DNA from: Macrotis lagotis
Taxonomy: Eukaryota; Chordata; Mammalia; Peramelemorphia; Peramelidae
DNA length: 64,000 nt
Reading direction: 5' to 3'
Assembly (NCBI RefSeq): GCF_037893015.1
Contig: NC_133661.1
Span: 242,150,583-242,214,582 of the forward strand
The notes under the pieces were generated by a model that saw only the letters and a list, made by a program, of their open reading frames with translations, was not told the origin of the DNA and did no database searches. The translations under genes were made by a program, and so were the position numbers. Shown here piece by piece: positions 21,542 through 32,115 of the stretch (position 1 is the stretch's first letter; each line of letters starts with the position of its first letter).

Positions 21542-21548
21542 AAGATGG
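21542..21548 (+). promoter_or_regulatory. YY1-like site at L1 5' end
   Basis: AAGATGG within GAGCCAAGATGGCA, about 14 bases into the element, the position of the YY1 site in human L1. Confidence 0.5.
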
Positions 21549-22412
21549 CAAAATAAAGGCCGGGACTTGCCTGAGCTTTCCCAACTTTACATTTAAACAT
21601 TAAAGCAATACCTCAAAATGAATTCTAAAATGGTAGAACCAACAAAAGAATGGGATGAGACAATTTTCCAGCTCAAGACAGCTTAGAAGATTTGCAAGAA
21701 AGGTTTGTCTTCTCATGCTGAGAGTAAAGTAAAGCCCAGGAAAGGTCATGATAGCCAGAGCAGGCAAGTCAATAGCAGGCTTTGGAGGTAACAAGTCAGC
21801 AGTGATTACTGGTTAGAAGCAGATTGTAGAAGGTCTTTTGCTGGTACCGTGAGCAGGAGTCTGCTACATTACCCATGTGATACTCTGGGCCACAGTTCCA
21901 GGATGAAGAGGAAATGGTCTGTGAGATGTACTGGGAGAAACAGGGACAGAGAGGTGAAATAAAGTAAATTATTTCACATTTTAAGAAGAGCACATAAAAG
22001 CTTTTACAGCAGAGGAGAAAATGGAGGTTTGGAGAACACTTGAAGCTTACTTTCATTGAAATGGTCTCAAAGAGAGAATAACATACACATTCATTTGGAT
22101 TTAAAATTTGTCTTGCCCAACAGGGAAGGTAGGAGGATGGGGAGTAAAAGAAGGGGAAGCAAGAGAGACTTTCAGAGTAAAGGTAAAGGACTGGAGCTGA
22201 ATCTATTGTGCTTCAACTGAAGTAAAAAATGGAAGGTTAGCAATCATGATCTCAAAGTGAAACAAAAATAGGTCTAATTAAAAAAGAATGGAAGAAATTG
22301 CATCTTTCTAAAAGGTACAATAGACAATGAAGCAATCTCAGCATTAAACATATATGAATCAAATGATAAAGCAACCAATTTTTGAAGGAATTGTTAAAGA
22401 GAAATAAGAGAG

Positions 22413-22565
22413 GGGCACCTAGGTGGCACAGTGGATAGAGCACTGGCCCTGGAGTCAGGACTGAGTTTAAAACCAGCCTTAGACAATAATTACCTAGCTA
22501 TGTGTCCTTGGGCAAGCCACTTAATCCCATTGCCTTGAAAAAACCTAAAAAAAGAAAAAGAAAAA
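22413..22565 (+). repeat. WSINE-like CORE-SINE
   Basis: Head GGGGCACCTAGGTGGCACAGTGG, CORE and A-rich tail ending in AAAAAAAGAAAAAG. Lies in L1 ORF2. Confidence 0.94.
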
Positions 22566-23907
22566 GGAGAAAATAGATCATAAGATTATACTAGTAGGGG
22601 ACCCACAACTTTCTTCTATCAGGACTAGACAAATCTGATCAAATGAAAGAAGCTAAGGATATTAAAAAAATTTTAGTTCAATATGATAGATGTCTGCAGA
22701 AAACTGAATGAGAATAGAAAGTAATATTCCTTTTTTCTCAGTGGTACATGCCACATCACAAACACTGACCATTGAAAAGCCACACAACCAAATGAAGAAA
22801 AGAACAAATGAATCATTTTAGATCATAATGCAATAAAAATTATGTGAACAAAGGATCATGAAAATATAGATTAAAAGGAATTGGAAACTATTCTAATTCT
22901 AAAGAATGAATGTGTGTTAAATAAAGAAAATAATAATAATTTAAAGAAATTGACAACAATGAGACAATATACCAAAAGTTATGGGATGAAGCCAAAGCAA
23001 TACTTAGGAGAAAATTTATATTTCTAAACACCTCGATAAAATAGAGATATAACAAATCAATGAACTCGGCATGCACCCAAGAAAAAAAAATTAAAACTCC
23101 TCAATTAAACATCTAATTGGTAATCCTGAAAATTAAAGGAAAATAGTAATAAAATTTTAAAATAAGTAAACTATTGAATTAATAAATAAAAAAATTGGGA
23201 GCAGGTTTTATGAAAAAGTCAATAAAATGGATTAACTATTGGTTAGATTGATGTTTTGAAAAAGAAAACCAAATTAGTAGTATTAAAAATGAAGAGTGAA
23301 TTCATCATTCATGAAGATGAAGATAAAGCAATTATAAGGAGCTGTCTTGCCCATTTTATGCCAATCAATTTGATAATCTAAGTGAAATGGGTGAATATTT
23401 TTTTATTTTTTTGAAATGGGTGAATATATAGAAAAAATAAAAATTGTTCAAATTAACAAAAGAAAGAAGATACTTATATATCCCTATCTTAGAAAAAGTA
23501 ATTTAACAATCCATCAAGCAATTCCCTAAAATAATGCACAGAACCAGATGAATTCAAAAATAAATTCTGCCAAAAAATTAAAGAAAAATTAATTCATCTA
23601 TATAAGATACTTGTAAAAAATAGGCAAAGGAGTCCAGTCCTACCAAATTCTTTCTACAACATTAATATTGTAGATACCTAAAAACCAGGAAAATGAAAAG
23701 CTGAAAGAAAACTGTGGAACAATTTCCCTAATGCATATTGAAGCAAAAATTTTAAATAAAATACCAGCAGAAAGTGATACAACATTGTATCACAAAGGTC
23801 ATATATTAAAACTACATGAAATTTATACCATTACTGCTAGACTGATTCAATATTAGGAAAACTATGAGTATAATTGACAATATCAATAAAACCAGAGACT
23901 TCTGGCC

Positions 23908-23914
23908 AAGATGG
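23908..23914 (+). promoter_or_regulatory. YY1-like site at L1 5' end
   Basis: AAGATGG within TGGCCAAGATGGCAGAG, about 13 bases into the L1. Confidence 0.5.
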
Positions 23915-24907
23915 CAGAGAGAAGACAGTACAGTTCTAAATTCTCCTGATCTTTCCCTATCTATAATATGAAACAAACCTCTTAACAGAAATCCAATCCA
24001 CAAAACCCAGAAAGAAAAGCTAGGAGAAAGAACAGCTACCTCAGGATTTATCTTCTGCAGCCCTGGGTAAGTCCTGGTGCAGAGGGAGGATGAGCCAGAT
24101 CAGCAGTGGATCAGCCTGATTATCTGCTGAATTGGAGCCAGGGAGCTTGAGGGCCAGAGCAGCTTGGCCTACTTGATCAGCGAAGGGACTAGACTTCGGG
24201 GGCTTGAGTCAACTAGGGAGCAGAGGTACTGGTGTTGGTGCTGACCATCTGGATCTTGCCAACAGGTCTTGGGGGGAGAGTTTTGGTTCAGGAGAGCTGT
24301 GGACACCATTCCTGGGCTCCTCAGGTATGAGGAACTCTGAGTCCATGCCTCCATTGTGGCTGACACCTCTTCCCAGAACAAATACAATTACAGATTACTT
24401 CTGCCCCAGGCACATGTGTATGAGCAGAAGAATCCAGTTCAGCTGACAATATGGAGAGGGATGACCTCACCCCAGGGTAGAGCCCACCATTTATTGAAGG
24501 CAAAAGTATTTAACAGCTTCAATCATTCCCTTCAGACTAAGGGATTAGGCCTGAATCAAGGTCACAGACACTCCAGAGAAAGCAACCAGCACCTCCTACT
24601 GGCCAGCTGAAGAAATTGCACTCAATGAGTAGAGCCTCTAGGGATCCCAACACCAAACCTCCGTGAACCAGCCCCCTTCCCAGCTCAAGGTCTTAGCAAA
24701 ATGAAGAAAGGTCAACTGAAAGGTGGATCCATAGAAAAATTCTTGGAAGGAAAAAAAACCCTAACTCAGAGAGACCTAGAACCTCTGAGGAGAATATGAT
24801 CTGGTCTCCAGCACAGAAAGACTTCCTTGAAGACATGAAGAAGGAGTTTAAAAATCAATTGGAAAATTTGGGAGAGACAATTAACACCTGGCAACAAGAA
24901 AACAAAT

Positions 24908-25020
24908 CGTTAGAAAATACAATTGGTCAAATACAAAATGAGACTAAATCTCTCAGATTCTCAATTGGGCAAATACAAAATGAGAATAATTCTCTCAAAA
25001 CCTCAATTGGTCAAACGGAA
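24908..25020 (+). repeat. Tandem 42-bp (14-residue) repeats in L1 ORF1 coiled coil
   Basis: IGQIQNETKSLRFS is followed by IGQIQNENNSLKTS and then IGQTEALSK. Each unit is two heptads, consistent with growth of the ORF1 coiled coil by whole heptad pairs. Confidence 0.85.
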
Positions 25021-25140
25021 GCTCTATCAAAAGTAGAACTGACCAATTGGAAAAGGAGTTGCAACAAGTAAATGAAGAAAACTCCTCTCTTAAAAAAAGA
25101 ATGGAGTCTGCGGAAACTAATGACTTCATGAGACAGCAAT

Positions 25141-25552
25141 AATAAAACCAGCAAAAAAAAAATCACATGATTATCTCAAAGGATGCTGAAAAACCTTTTG
25201 ATAAAAAATACAATACTCATTCTTATTTGTTAAAAAATGCTAGCTAGCATAGGTTAAATGGATCTTTCCTTAAAATAGTGTCTATCTAAAGCCATCACAA
25301 GCAATCCTTGTAATAGGGATGTTAGAAGCCTTCCCCTTATATTAATAAAGGGTGAAGAAAGGATGCCCATTATCATCACTATTATTAAACATCGTACTAG
25401 AAATACTAGTTATGCTAGTAAGAGAAGAAAAAGAAATTGAAGAAATAAGAACAAGCAATGGAGAAAACAAAACCATTGTTCTTTGTAGATAGTATGATAT
25501 TGTACTTGAAGAATCCTAGAAAATCAATAAAAAAGAAGTAGTTAAAATAAAA
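25141..25552 (+). mobile_element. L1 LINE, second segment of the 21.5-kb element (ORF2 RT)
   Basis: Continues the frame broken at 23895: 'CACATGATTATCTCAAAGGATGCTG' region, then the diverged 'GVKQGCPLS' block near 25350 and the FADD-like block near 25480-25500 (read as FVDSMILYLKNPRKS). Ends at about 25552, where a different LINE begins; L1 resumes at 28378. Confidence 0.85.
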
Positions 25553-25555
25553 TGA

Positions 25556-25676
25556 TTCTTACTCTTCCTTATTGAAGAAGACCAAAATGACATCACTACC
25601 TTAGAAAGAATTGTATTGTGTCTGACTGTGGCTGATCAAACTAAGATGAGCTCAGAATGTTTTACTACAGGTCGGC
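25556..25676 (-). mobile_element. 3' UTR end of a non-L1 LINE (here LINE-X), minus strand
   Basis: The reverse complement of this stretch matches the 3' end of the plus-strand LINE-X copy at 27010-27125. Shared words include GAAGAAGACCAAAATGACAT (here) against GAAGACAAAAATGACATCAC (reversed there), followed in both by 'CTGATCA' and 'CTACTACAGGTC'. Confidence 0.7.
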
Positions 25677-27125
25677 ACAAACACAGAGGTATTTCTCTCT
25701 TAGTCAGTGCTCTCAAGATTCTTATCAGAGACTATAATAGGAAGAGTCACCTATCTGAGAATCAATGTTGATTCACAAAGGGTCAAAGGATAATTAATAT
25801 GATGTTTGCTGCCCAACAACTCCAGGAAAAATGTCAGGAGCAGAACTTCATTGCATTAAGTCTGTAGATCTGATTAAGGACTAAATGATGCTGTCAGTCA
25901 TGAGGGCTTATGGAAGACTATGTCAAAATTTGGTTGCCTGGAGAATTTCATTAGTATTGGACATCAGTTTCATGATGGCATGTTTGTCCAGGTTTTGGAT
26001 AGTGAACAATGCTCTTATGATTTCCTGTTCACCATTGGAGTTCAAATAGACCATGTCCTTGCTCCCATACTTTTTTATAATTATGTTTTTAGCCATGTTC
26101 CCAAATGTCTTATGAAGATGAACACAGTCTCAAGGTCAACTAACACGTTGATGGTAGATTCTTCAACTTGAAAAGGTTACAAGCAAAGACCACAGTGGAG
26201 AGAGTGTTGGTGCATGATCTTCTGTTTGCAGATGATTTTGCACTCAGTGCAGCCTCTGAAGCTAAGATGCAACAAAGAATGCTTGTGCTAATTTTGGTCT
26301 AACAACTAACACCAGGAAAACAAAGGTACTTCATCAGCCAGTTCCACATCATGGGATCATTGGATATAGTAGATGGAAAAGTTTTGAATACTGTGGATAA
26401 ATCCACTTATTTTGTGAATAAATGAATTACTTACTTTCCAGGAAGGTACACATTAATAATAAGATTTACTCCTATATTACCAGGGAAATTCTGAAAGAAA
26501 GTGTGGGAGAGAAGACTATTGAACTGAAGGTGTAGAGTCATTGTGCTGACATCATTTTTGGTATATCTGTGAAAACCTGGGCTGTGTACAAATGGGTGAA
26601 TTGTTTCCATTTAAATTGTCTTAGGAAGATTCTGAAGATCACCTGGCAAGATAAAATACCACTGAGGTCTTTTCCTGAGGTAAAATGCCAAACATTAAAA
26701 AGTTATTAGAGAGTGGGCAACTACAATGGGCTGGTCATGTTGTTTGAGTTCCAAACCTAAGTTTGTTGAAAAAACTCTTTTATGGAGAATACAGGTCAAG
26801 CTCTCAGAAAAAAAATGATACAAGGACATTCTGAAGGTCTCTCAAAAACTTTGGAAATCATTGTGCAGCATAGGAGACACTGGTACAGGACCACCCCAAC
26901 ATAGATGCTCTCATCTGAGAGGATGCTATGCTCAATGAGTAAGGTAGAATCAAAACAAATCAAATGAAATGTTAGAAGCATAGGTTTCACATGGACTATT
27001 TGTGGCTGACCTGTAGTAGAGCATTTTAAGCTCATATTGGCCTGATCAGCTGTAGTTGGACACACTGTAACTTGTGTCTAATATAGTGATGTCATTTTTG
27101 TCTTCTTTGATAAGGAAGGACAACT
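25677..27125 (+). mobile_element. Non-L1 LINE (LINE-X): reverse transcriptase part and 3' UTR
   Basis: Begins inside RT at 'RGISLLVSALKIL'. Then 'NMMFAAQQLQEKCQEQNF' (about 25800-25850), 'FGCLENF' and 'QFHDGM' (about 25925-25985), 'VLAPILF' (about 26060), 'FNLKRLQAKT' (about 26165) and the catalytic block LFADDFAL at 26222-26245. The C-terminal part has the words 'WQDKIP' (about 26645) and 'YKDILK' (about 26820). These fit an APE-endonuclease LINE of the kind often annotated as 'craniofacial development protein 2-like' or 'endonuclease-reverse transcriptase', clearly unlike L1 or BovB. I do not know its clade with certainty (RTE-X- or Rex-like). Stops and frame changes throughout; long dead. 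The 3' UTR ends in AAGGACAAC near 27122. Confidence 0.75.
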
Positions 27126-27129
27126 TCAT

Positions 27130-27972
27130 TATCTGAGTATTAAAGTCACCCAGAATTTGGTACACTGATGATAAGGGTCTCTTAGTCTTCATAAAATTTT
27201 TCTTTGACCTCAATAGGTCATGAGCTTGTCTTTGCTCCTTTTAGCAGGCATGCAAGTTTGTTGAATAGATTAGTTTTGTTGGCAAAACCTACCCATTTCA
27301 CAGTTCCCCTTCTTTGTGATGACTCCAGAAAAAATGTGTTTCTAGTTCTGACTTCAGTAAACTGGTCTTCATTTGCTCATTTTGTTTCATTCAGGGCTGC
27401 TATTTGTATGTGATACTTGCTGAATTCTTTTGAAATAAGAACTGTTCATCTATCAAGTCTATTGAAACTTGTGTTGTCTTTGAGTTTTACACATTCCATC
27501 TACTGATGCTGATTGGAATTATCTTATTTGTGTGTGTTTTTGTACATTTTTTGTGTGTGTTTTGACCCTAGGATGGGATTCCCACTTGCCAGAGTAATCA
27601 GGCCAGAGTTGGGTAAGCAGAAAATTTTTAGGGCACCTTTTCTAAGAAGAGGTGAGCAGCACTATTGTTTTTTTTTTTGCAAGGCAAATGGGGTTAAGTG
27701 GCTTGCCCAAGGCCACATAGCTAGGTAATTATTAAGTGTCTGAGACCGAATTTTAACCCAGGTACTCCTGACTCCAAGGCCGATGCTTTATCCACTATGC
27801 CACCTAGCCACCCCCTCAAGCAGCACTATTCTTAAAAGCTTCCTCAGACACCCAGGTGACTGCCAAATCCCACTGCTGCTTCCAGTGAGGAGACATTACT
27901 GTCTGAGTCACCCTGTGTGCAGAGTTGTGATTACAGTGTTCCCACACCTGTTGCTTTGTCACTTAACTTTCA
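27130..27972 (-). mobile_element. Non-L1 LINE (LINE-X): 5' UTR and APE endonuclease part
   Basis: On the minus strand the endonuclease N-terminus reads 'KYHIQIAALNETK' (about 27415-27380), then 'EDQFTEVRTRNTFFLESS' (about 27375-27320), 'VGFANKTNLFNKLAC' and the catalytic-type motif GDFN at 27150-27139, where the element is cut off. Upstream (about 27500-27972) is probable 5' UTR. The same LINE family as the RT piece to its left, but on the opposite strand. A SINE lies inside at 27667-27816. Confidence 0.72.
27667..27816 (-). repeat. WSINE-like CORE-SINE with 12-bp target-site duplication
   Basis: Reverse-complement copy. AGCAGCACTATT precedes it (about 27655-27666) and follows it (about 27820-27831). 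Confidence 0.95.
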
Positions 27973-28377
27973 TCTTCAAAAAAGAATGGTAAAATGGTAT
28001 GGATGAAGTCTTCTGATTCATAGGTAAATTGGATTTTAATGAGAATGGGTTGCATGAAAGTTGTTAGCCTCACTCTCTCTTCCAAAGTCATAGTCATCAT
28101 AGTGACAAGACCAAATGGAGACAACTGGTGATGACTTTACATGTAGTGGATGAACTTGGCATCTTTGATGTCTAACCAAACTCTAAGCACTGCACAGAAC
28201 CTGCTTCAGGTGCCTGCATGGTCATCTGAATAAATTGTTCTCATCCACCCATTCCACTAGGGGAAGTCTTGAGATAAACACCTCCCCCAACTCACCAACA
28301 GGTTTGAGACCCCCTTAGTTACTCTCAACCTGATTCTTTCTTGAATATACCCTACACCCCTGGCAGGGGTTTAAAAT
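27973..28377 (-). repeat. SINE-like repeat sharing the LINE-X 3' tail (type B)
   Basis: Read on the minus strand, the end (TTCTTTTTTGAAGATGAAAG) and the preceding 'GAGAGAGTGAGGCTAACAACTTTCATGCA' block match the ends of the copies at 38215-38760 and 50735-51025. Its left half shares 'GTGGATGAACTTGGC', 'CTCAACCTGATT' and 'TTTGAGAC' with 38215-38760. Family name not known to me. Confidence 0.6.
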
Positions 28378-28829
28378 TCCCTGCAGGATATAAAATAAAC
28401 TTACAACAATCATCAGTATATTTATATATAGTCAACAAGTACAGCAGTAAGAGATTGAAAGAGAAATTACATTTGAAATAATGATAGACAATATAAAATA
28501 CATGGGATTATATGTTTCAAGAGAAATCCAGGAACCACATGCACGTAATTACAAGATTCTTTTCATACAAATAAAGTCATAACTAAACAAGTGGATAGTT
28601 ATTAACTGCTGATAAGCTTATACAATAAATTAAATTTACAATTCTACCTAAATTATTTATTCAGTGTCATAACAATCAAAATACCAAAAATATTTCATAG
28701 TTAGGAAAACCAACAACAACATTTATCTTGGAATAACAAAAGAATATCAAGGGAATAAATGGGGGGGAGTAAATAACCATACCAGATCACAAAACTATAT
28801 TGCAAAATGATAATTATCACAAGTCTAAG

Positions 28830-29079
28830 ATGGATAAGGAATCTTTTTTTATGCTAAAGACTATTTGGATATTTTTGACATCATTCATTTGCTATATTTG
28901 ATCAAACATTCAATTAATTCACTTCAAAAAAACTCCAAGATTTATTCAATTTCAAATCCTACCTGCAGTTTCTGTAGCAGTGCCAGATCAAATGGTCTGT
29001 GAGCTGGATTATCCCTGCTCCAGTTTAAGAAATAGAGTAGGGAATCTTGGTGCTATAGTACATGGGGTGCCTGGTTTGC
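28830..29079. other. Unassigned insert within the L1
   Basis: L1 homology lapses here and returns after the SINEs at about 29455. The sequence ends in a WSINE-like copy. Its origin is not recognised. Confidence 0.35.
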
Positions 29080-29192
29080 CATCAGAAAGAGGAGCACTGG
29101 TCCTGGAGTCAGGAGGATCTGAGTTCAGTCTCAGACACTTAATAATTACCGAGCTGTGTGACATTGGGCAAGTCAATTATTCCCATTGCTTT

Positions 29193-29226
<34 letters not shown>
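29080..29226 (+). repeat. WSINE-like CORE-SINE with a long poly(A)
   Basis: Diverged head (AGAGGAGCACTGGTCCTGGAG onward), CORE, then about 30 consecutive A (29196-29225). The long pure tail suggests a fairly recent insertion or later tract expansion. Confidence 0.85.
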
Positions 29227-29227
<1 letters not shown>

Positions 29228-29235
29228 CTAATCCC

Positions 29236-29455
29236 CTCCAAAAAAAGACTTGAGTCCAAATACAGAATTAAACACTAACCAACTGTGACCCTGGGTAAGT
29301 CCCTTAACCCTATTTGCTTTAGTTTCCTCACCTATAAAAAAAGAACTGGAGAAGTATATAGAAAAATCATTTTAGCCTCTTTGCCAAGAAAACCCCAAAC
29401 TGAATCACAAAGAGTTGGACACAATTGAGATGATTAAACAAAAAAGAAATGAGTG
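29236..29455 (+). repeat. MAR1-type CORE-SINE with RTE/BovB-like tail
   Basis: CORE ('CTGTGACCCTGGGTAAGTCCC'), then 'CCTCACCTATAAAA', then the tail 'CTTTGCCAAGAAAACCCCAAA' and 'CACAAAGAGTTGGACACAATTGAG'. That tail is the 3' end shared with marsupial RTE/BovB LINEs. Confidence 0.85.
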
Positions 29456-29754
29456 GGAGATCAATGAACTAGATTAGGTACACAAAACTCAGTAGTTAAA
29501 TAAACATAGTGCTTGATCTAGTTATCTAGTGACTGATAAACCTAAAGATTCAAACTTTTGAAAGAACTCACTATTAGATTAAAACTATTGAGAAAACTGA
29601 GAAGTGGTTTGGTGAAATTAGGTACATACCATCATATACCAAAATAAGATTAAAAATGGATACATGATTTATACTCATAAAGGTTGAAAATGAAAGCCAA
29701 TAGGAGAGGGTGGAATAACTTACCTGTCAGATTTATGGATAAGTAAAAAAAAAT

Positions 29755-29905
29755 TTTTTTTAGAATTTTGCAAGGCAAATGGGGGTAAGTGGCTTGCCCA
29801 AGGCCACACAGCTAGGTAATTATTAAAGTGTCTGAGACCAGATTTGAACTCAGGTACTCCTGACTCCAGGGCTGGTGCTCTATCCACTGCTGCACCTAGC
29901 TGCCT
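29755..29905 (-). repeat. WSINE-like CORE-SINE
   Basis: Reverse-complement copy. GATAAGTAAA occurs just before (about 29739-29748) and just after (about 29907-29916). Confidence 0.95.
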
Positions 29906-30875
29906 TGATAAGTAAAGTCCAGAGATAGAGTATTAGAGTATGTAAAATGGATAATTTTGATTACATGAAATTATTTTTTTCCATGAATAAAATGTATGCA
30001 GATAAGATTTTTAAAAAAGTAGAAAAAAAGGATAAAAATTTTTGCATTTTTCTCTCATAAAGACCTCAATTCTTAAAAATATAAAAAATTAAATCAAATA
30101 TGAATGTCATTCTCCAATTGATAAATGGTCAAAGGAATTTTATAAGCAGTTTTCAGACAAAGAAATTTACATTCTCTGCAGTCATAAAAATACTCTAAAT
30201 CACTACCGATTAGAGAAATGCAAATTGCAATTGATTAGAGAAAATGCAAATTAACATCACTTTACACCTATCAGATTGGCTAAATTGATAGAAAAAGGAA
30301 AATAACAAATATTTAAGGTTCTATAGGAAAAGTGGGACTCTAATGCACTATTCATGGAGTTTGAATTCATGTAACCATTCTGGTGAACAATTTGTAATTT
30401 TGCTCAAAAGGCTATAAAACCACGTATACCCATTAGCATAGGAAAAATCATTACAAGGTCTGTATTCCAAAAAGAGTAAAAAAACTAGTGGGGGCAAAGG
30501 ACTTATTTGTACAAAATATTAATAGTAACTTTTTTATGGTAGCAAAAAATTGGAAATCAGGGGATGTCCATTACTTAGGGAATAACTGAACATGTTATGG
30601 TTTATGATTGTAATGGAATACTATTACATTAGAAGAAATGATGAACAGGATAATTTCATAAAAACCTAGAAAGACTTTCATGAACTAATGCATAGTGAAG
30701 TGAATAGAATCAGAACATTGTACAGAATAAGAGCAATAAAATAAGAATGATCAGTTGTGAATGACTTAGCTATTCTCAGCAATACAATGATCTAAGACAA
30801 TTCTGAAGGTCTTCTAATGAAAAATACTATCCTTCAACAGAGAGAGCACATCAAACTATACTTTTTATTTTTTAA

Positions 30876-31961
30876 ATATTTTATGTTTTTCCAACTACAT
30901 GTAACAGTAGTTATTATTCATCTTTTTTTGCAAGGTTTTGAGTTTTAAAATTTTTCTCCATCACTACTCAACCCCCATCCCTCTGACAGAAAGAAATCTG
31001 ATATAGGCTCTATATTTATCACCATGCTAAACATAGATCATATTGAACATATTGTGAGAAAAGAATCTTATCCAAATAAAAAAATAGAAAGAAAAACAGA
31101 AAATACAAGAAATAACTTCTAAAAATTAAAGATCATAAGCTTTGGTCTTCACTTAAATTTCACCGTTCCTTCTCTGGATATGGATGGCATTTTCCATCAC
31201 AAGTCTTTTAAAATTGTCTTTATTGTGCTGTTGAAATGAACAAGTCCATCATGGTTGATCATGACCCCATGTTGTTATTAGTGTGTATAATGTTCTTCTG
31301 GTTCTGCTCATTTCACTTTGCATCAATTCATGCAGGTCTTTCCAGGCTTTTCTGAAATTCCATCCCTCATGATTTCTTTTTGTTTGTTTGTTTGATTTTA
31401 GGTTTTTGCAAGGCAAATGGGGTTAAGTGGCTTGCCCAAGGCCACACAACTAGGTAATTATTAAGTGTCTGAGACCAGATTTGAACCCAAGTACTCCTGA
31501 CTCCAAGGCCGGTGCTTTATCCACTATGCCACCTAGCCTCCCCCTTCCCTCATGATTTCTTACAGAATAATAAAATTCCATTATATACATAAGCCACAAT
31601 TAGTTTAACCATTCCCCAAATGATGAACACTTCCTCAATTTCTAATTCTTTGACACTACAAAAAGGCTGCTATGAATATTTTTGTACACATGAGATTTTT
31701 AGCCTTTCTCATGGATCTCTTCAGGAAACAGACCCAGAAGTGATATTTCTGGATCAAAGGGTATGCACATTTTTATTACCCTTTGGGCATTATTCCAAAT
31801 TGTTCTCCAGAAAAGTTGGATCAGTTCACAACTCCACCAACAATGCATTAGTATCCCAGATTTCCCACTTCCCTTCCAACATTGATCATTTTCCTTTCTA
31901 GTCATATTGGTCAATCTGAGAGGTGTGAGGTAGTACCTCAGTGACAAAGGATCCTTTTTCT
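30876..31961 (-). mobile_element. L1 LINE 3' fragment (ORF2 C-terminus and 3' UTR), inserted in plus-strand L1
   Basis: On the minus strand 31947 to about 31640 encodes the L1 ORF2 C-terminus (readable 'HCWWSCELIQLFWRTIWNNA' and following, on 31880-31790), then the 3' UTR to the A-rich end near 30876. The plus-strand L1 3' UTR continues on both sides. Contains a SINE at 31395-31544. Confidence 0.88.
31395..31544 (-). repeat. WSINE-like CORE-SINE with target-site duplication
   Basis: Reverse-complement copy. CCCTCATGATTTCTT lies before it (about 31365-31379) and after it (about 31548-31562). Confidence 0.96.
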
Positions 31962-32115
31962 TATTTTATTTTTTTGTGTGTTTCTTTCACAATATGACTG
32001 ATATTAAAATATGTTTTACATGACTACATATGTATAACCTATATGAAATTGCTTTCTTTTTCAATGAAAAATGAAAAGAGGGGAGAGAGAGAAAATTTGA
32101 AATAAAAAATTTTTA
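31962..32115 (+). mobile_element. L1 LINE 3' end, last segment of the 21.5-kb element
   Basis: 'AATATGACTGATATTAAAATATG', 'TGTATAACCTATATGAAATTGC' and a G/A-rich run are the usual 3' UTR words; ends near 32115. Confidence 0.8.

Larger units (their letters stand above)
21528..23895 (+). mobile_element. L1 LINE, first segment: 5' UTR, inter-ORF and ORF2 endonuclease to RT; ORF1 deleted
   Basis: Begins GGGGAGGAGCCAAGATGGCA, the L1 5' end. The 5' UTR runs to about 21930, then the sequence passes to inter-ORF-like bases ('GGTCTCAAAGAGAGAATAACATACACA' at about 22046) and ORF2 from about 22180, so ORF1 is absent. ORF2 blocks include the endonuclease region around 22200-22330 and the segment near 23500-23590 that corresponds to 'KxPGPDGFxxxFY'. 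Interrupted by a SINE (22413-22565) and, at 23896, by another L1. The same element resumes at 25141 and again at 28378. Confidence 0.85.
23896..25140 (+). mobile_element. L1 5' fragment (5' UTR and ORF1 N-terminus) with target-site duplication but no 3' end
   Basis: Starts at the L1 5' end (GACTTCTGGCCAAGATGGCA), with 5' UTR to about 24700 and the ORF1 N-terminal half from about 24700 to 25140. A frame at 24796-25071 reads 'SPAQKDFLEDMKKEFKNQLE' and continues into the coiled coil. It stops inside ORF1 with no poly(A). AATAAAACCAG at 23885-23895 and 25141-25151 brackets it, and host L1 sequence runs on across the gap, so it is one insertion. An intact 5' end combined with a missing 3' end is the reverse of ordinary 5'-truncation. 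Confidence 0.85.
28378..30875 (+). mobile_element. L1 LINE, third segment of the 21.5-kb element (ORF2 C-terminus and 3' region)
   Basis: Resumes at GCAGGATATAAAATAAAC ('AGYKIN' of L1 ORF2) and continues to the ORF2 end and 3' region ('AATTGGAAATCAGGGGATG' at about 30550, 'GAAATGATGAACAGG' at about 30638). Interrupted at about 28830-29455 by unassigned sequence with two SINEs and at 29755-29905 by a SINE. A local tandem duplication of about 24 bp is at 30205-30252. The 3' UTR is cut at about 30875 by a minus-strand L1 and resumes at about 31962. Confidence 0.82.
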
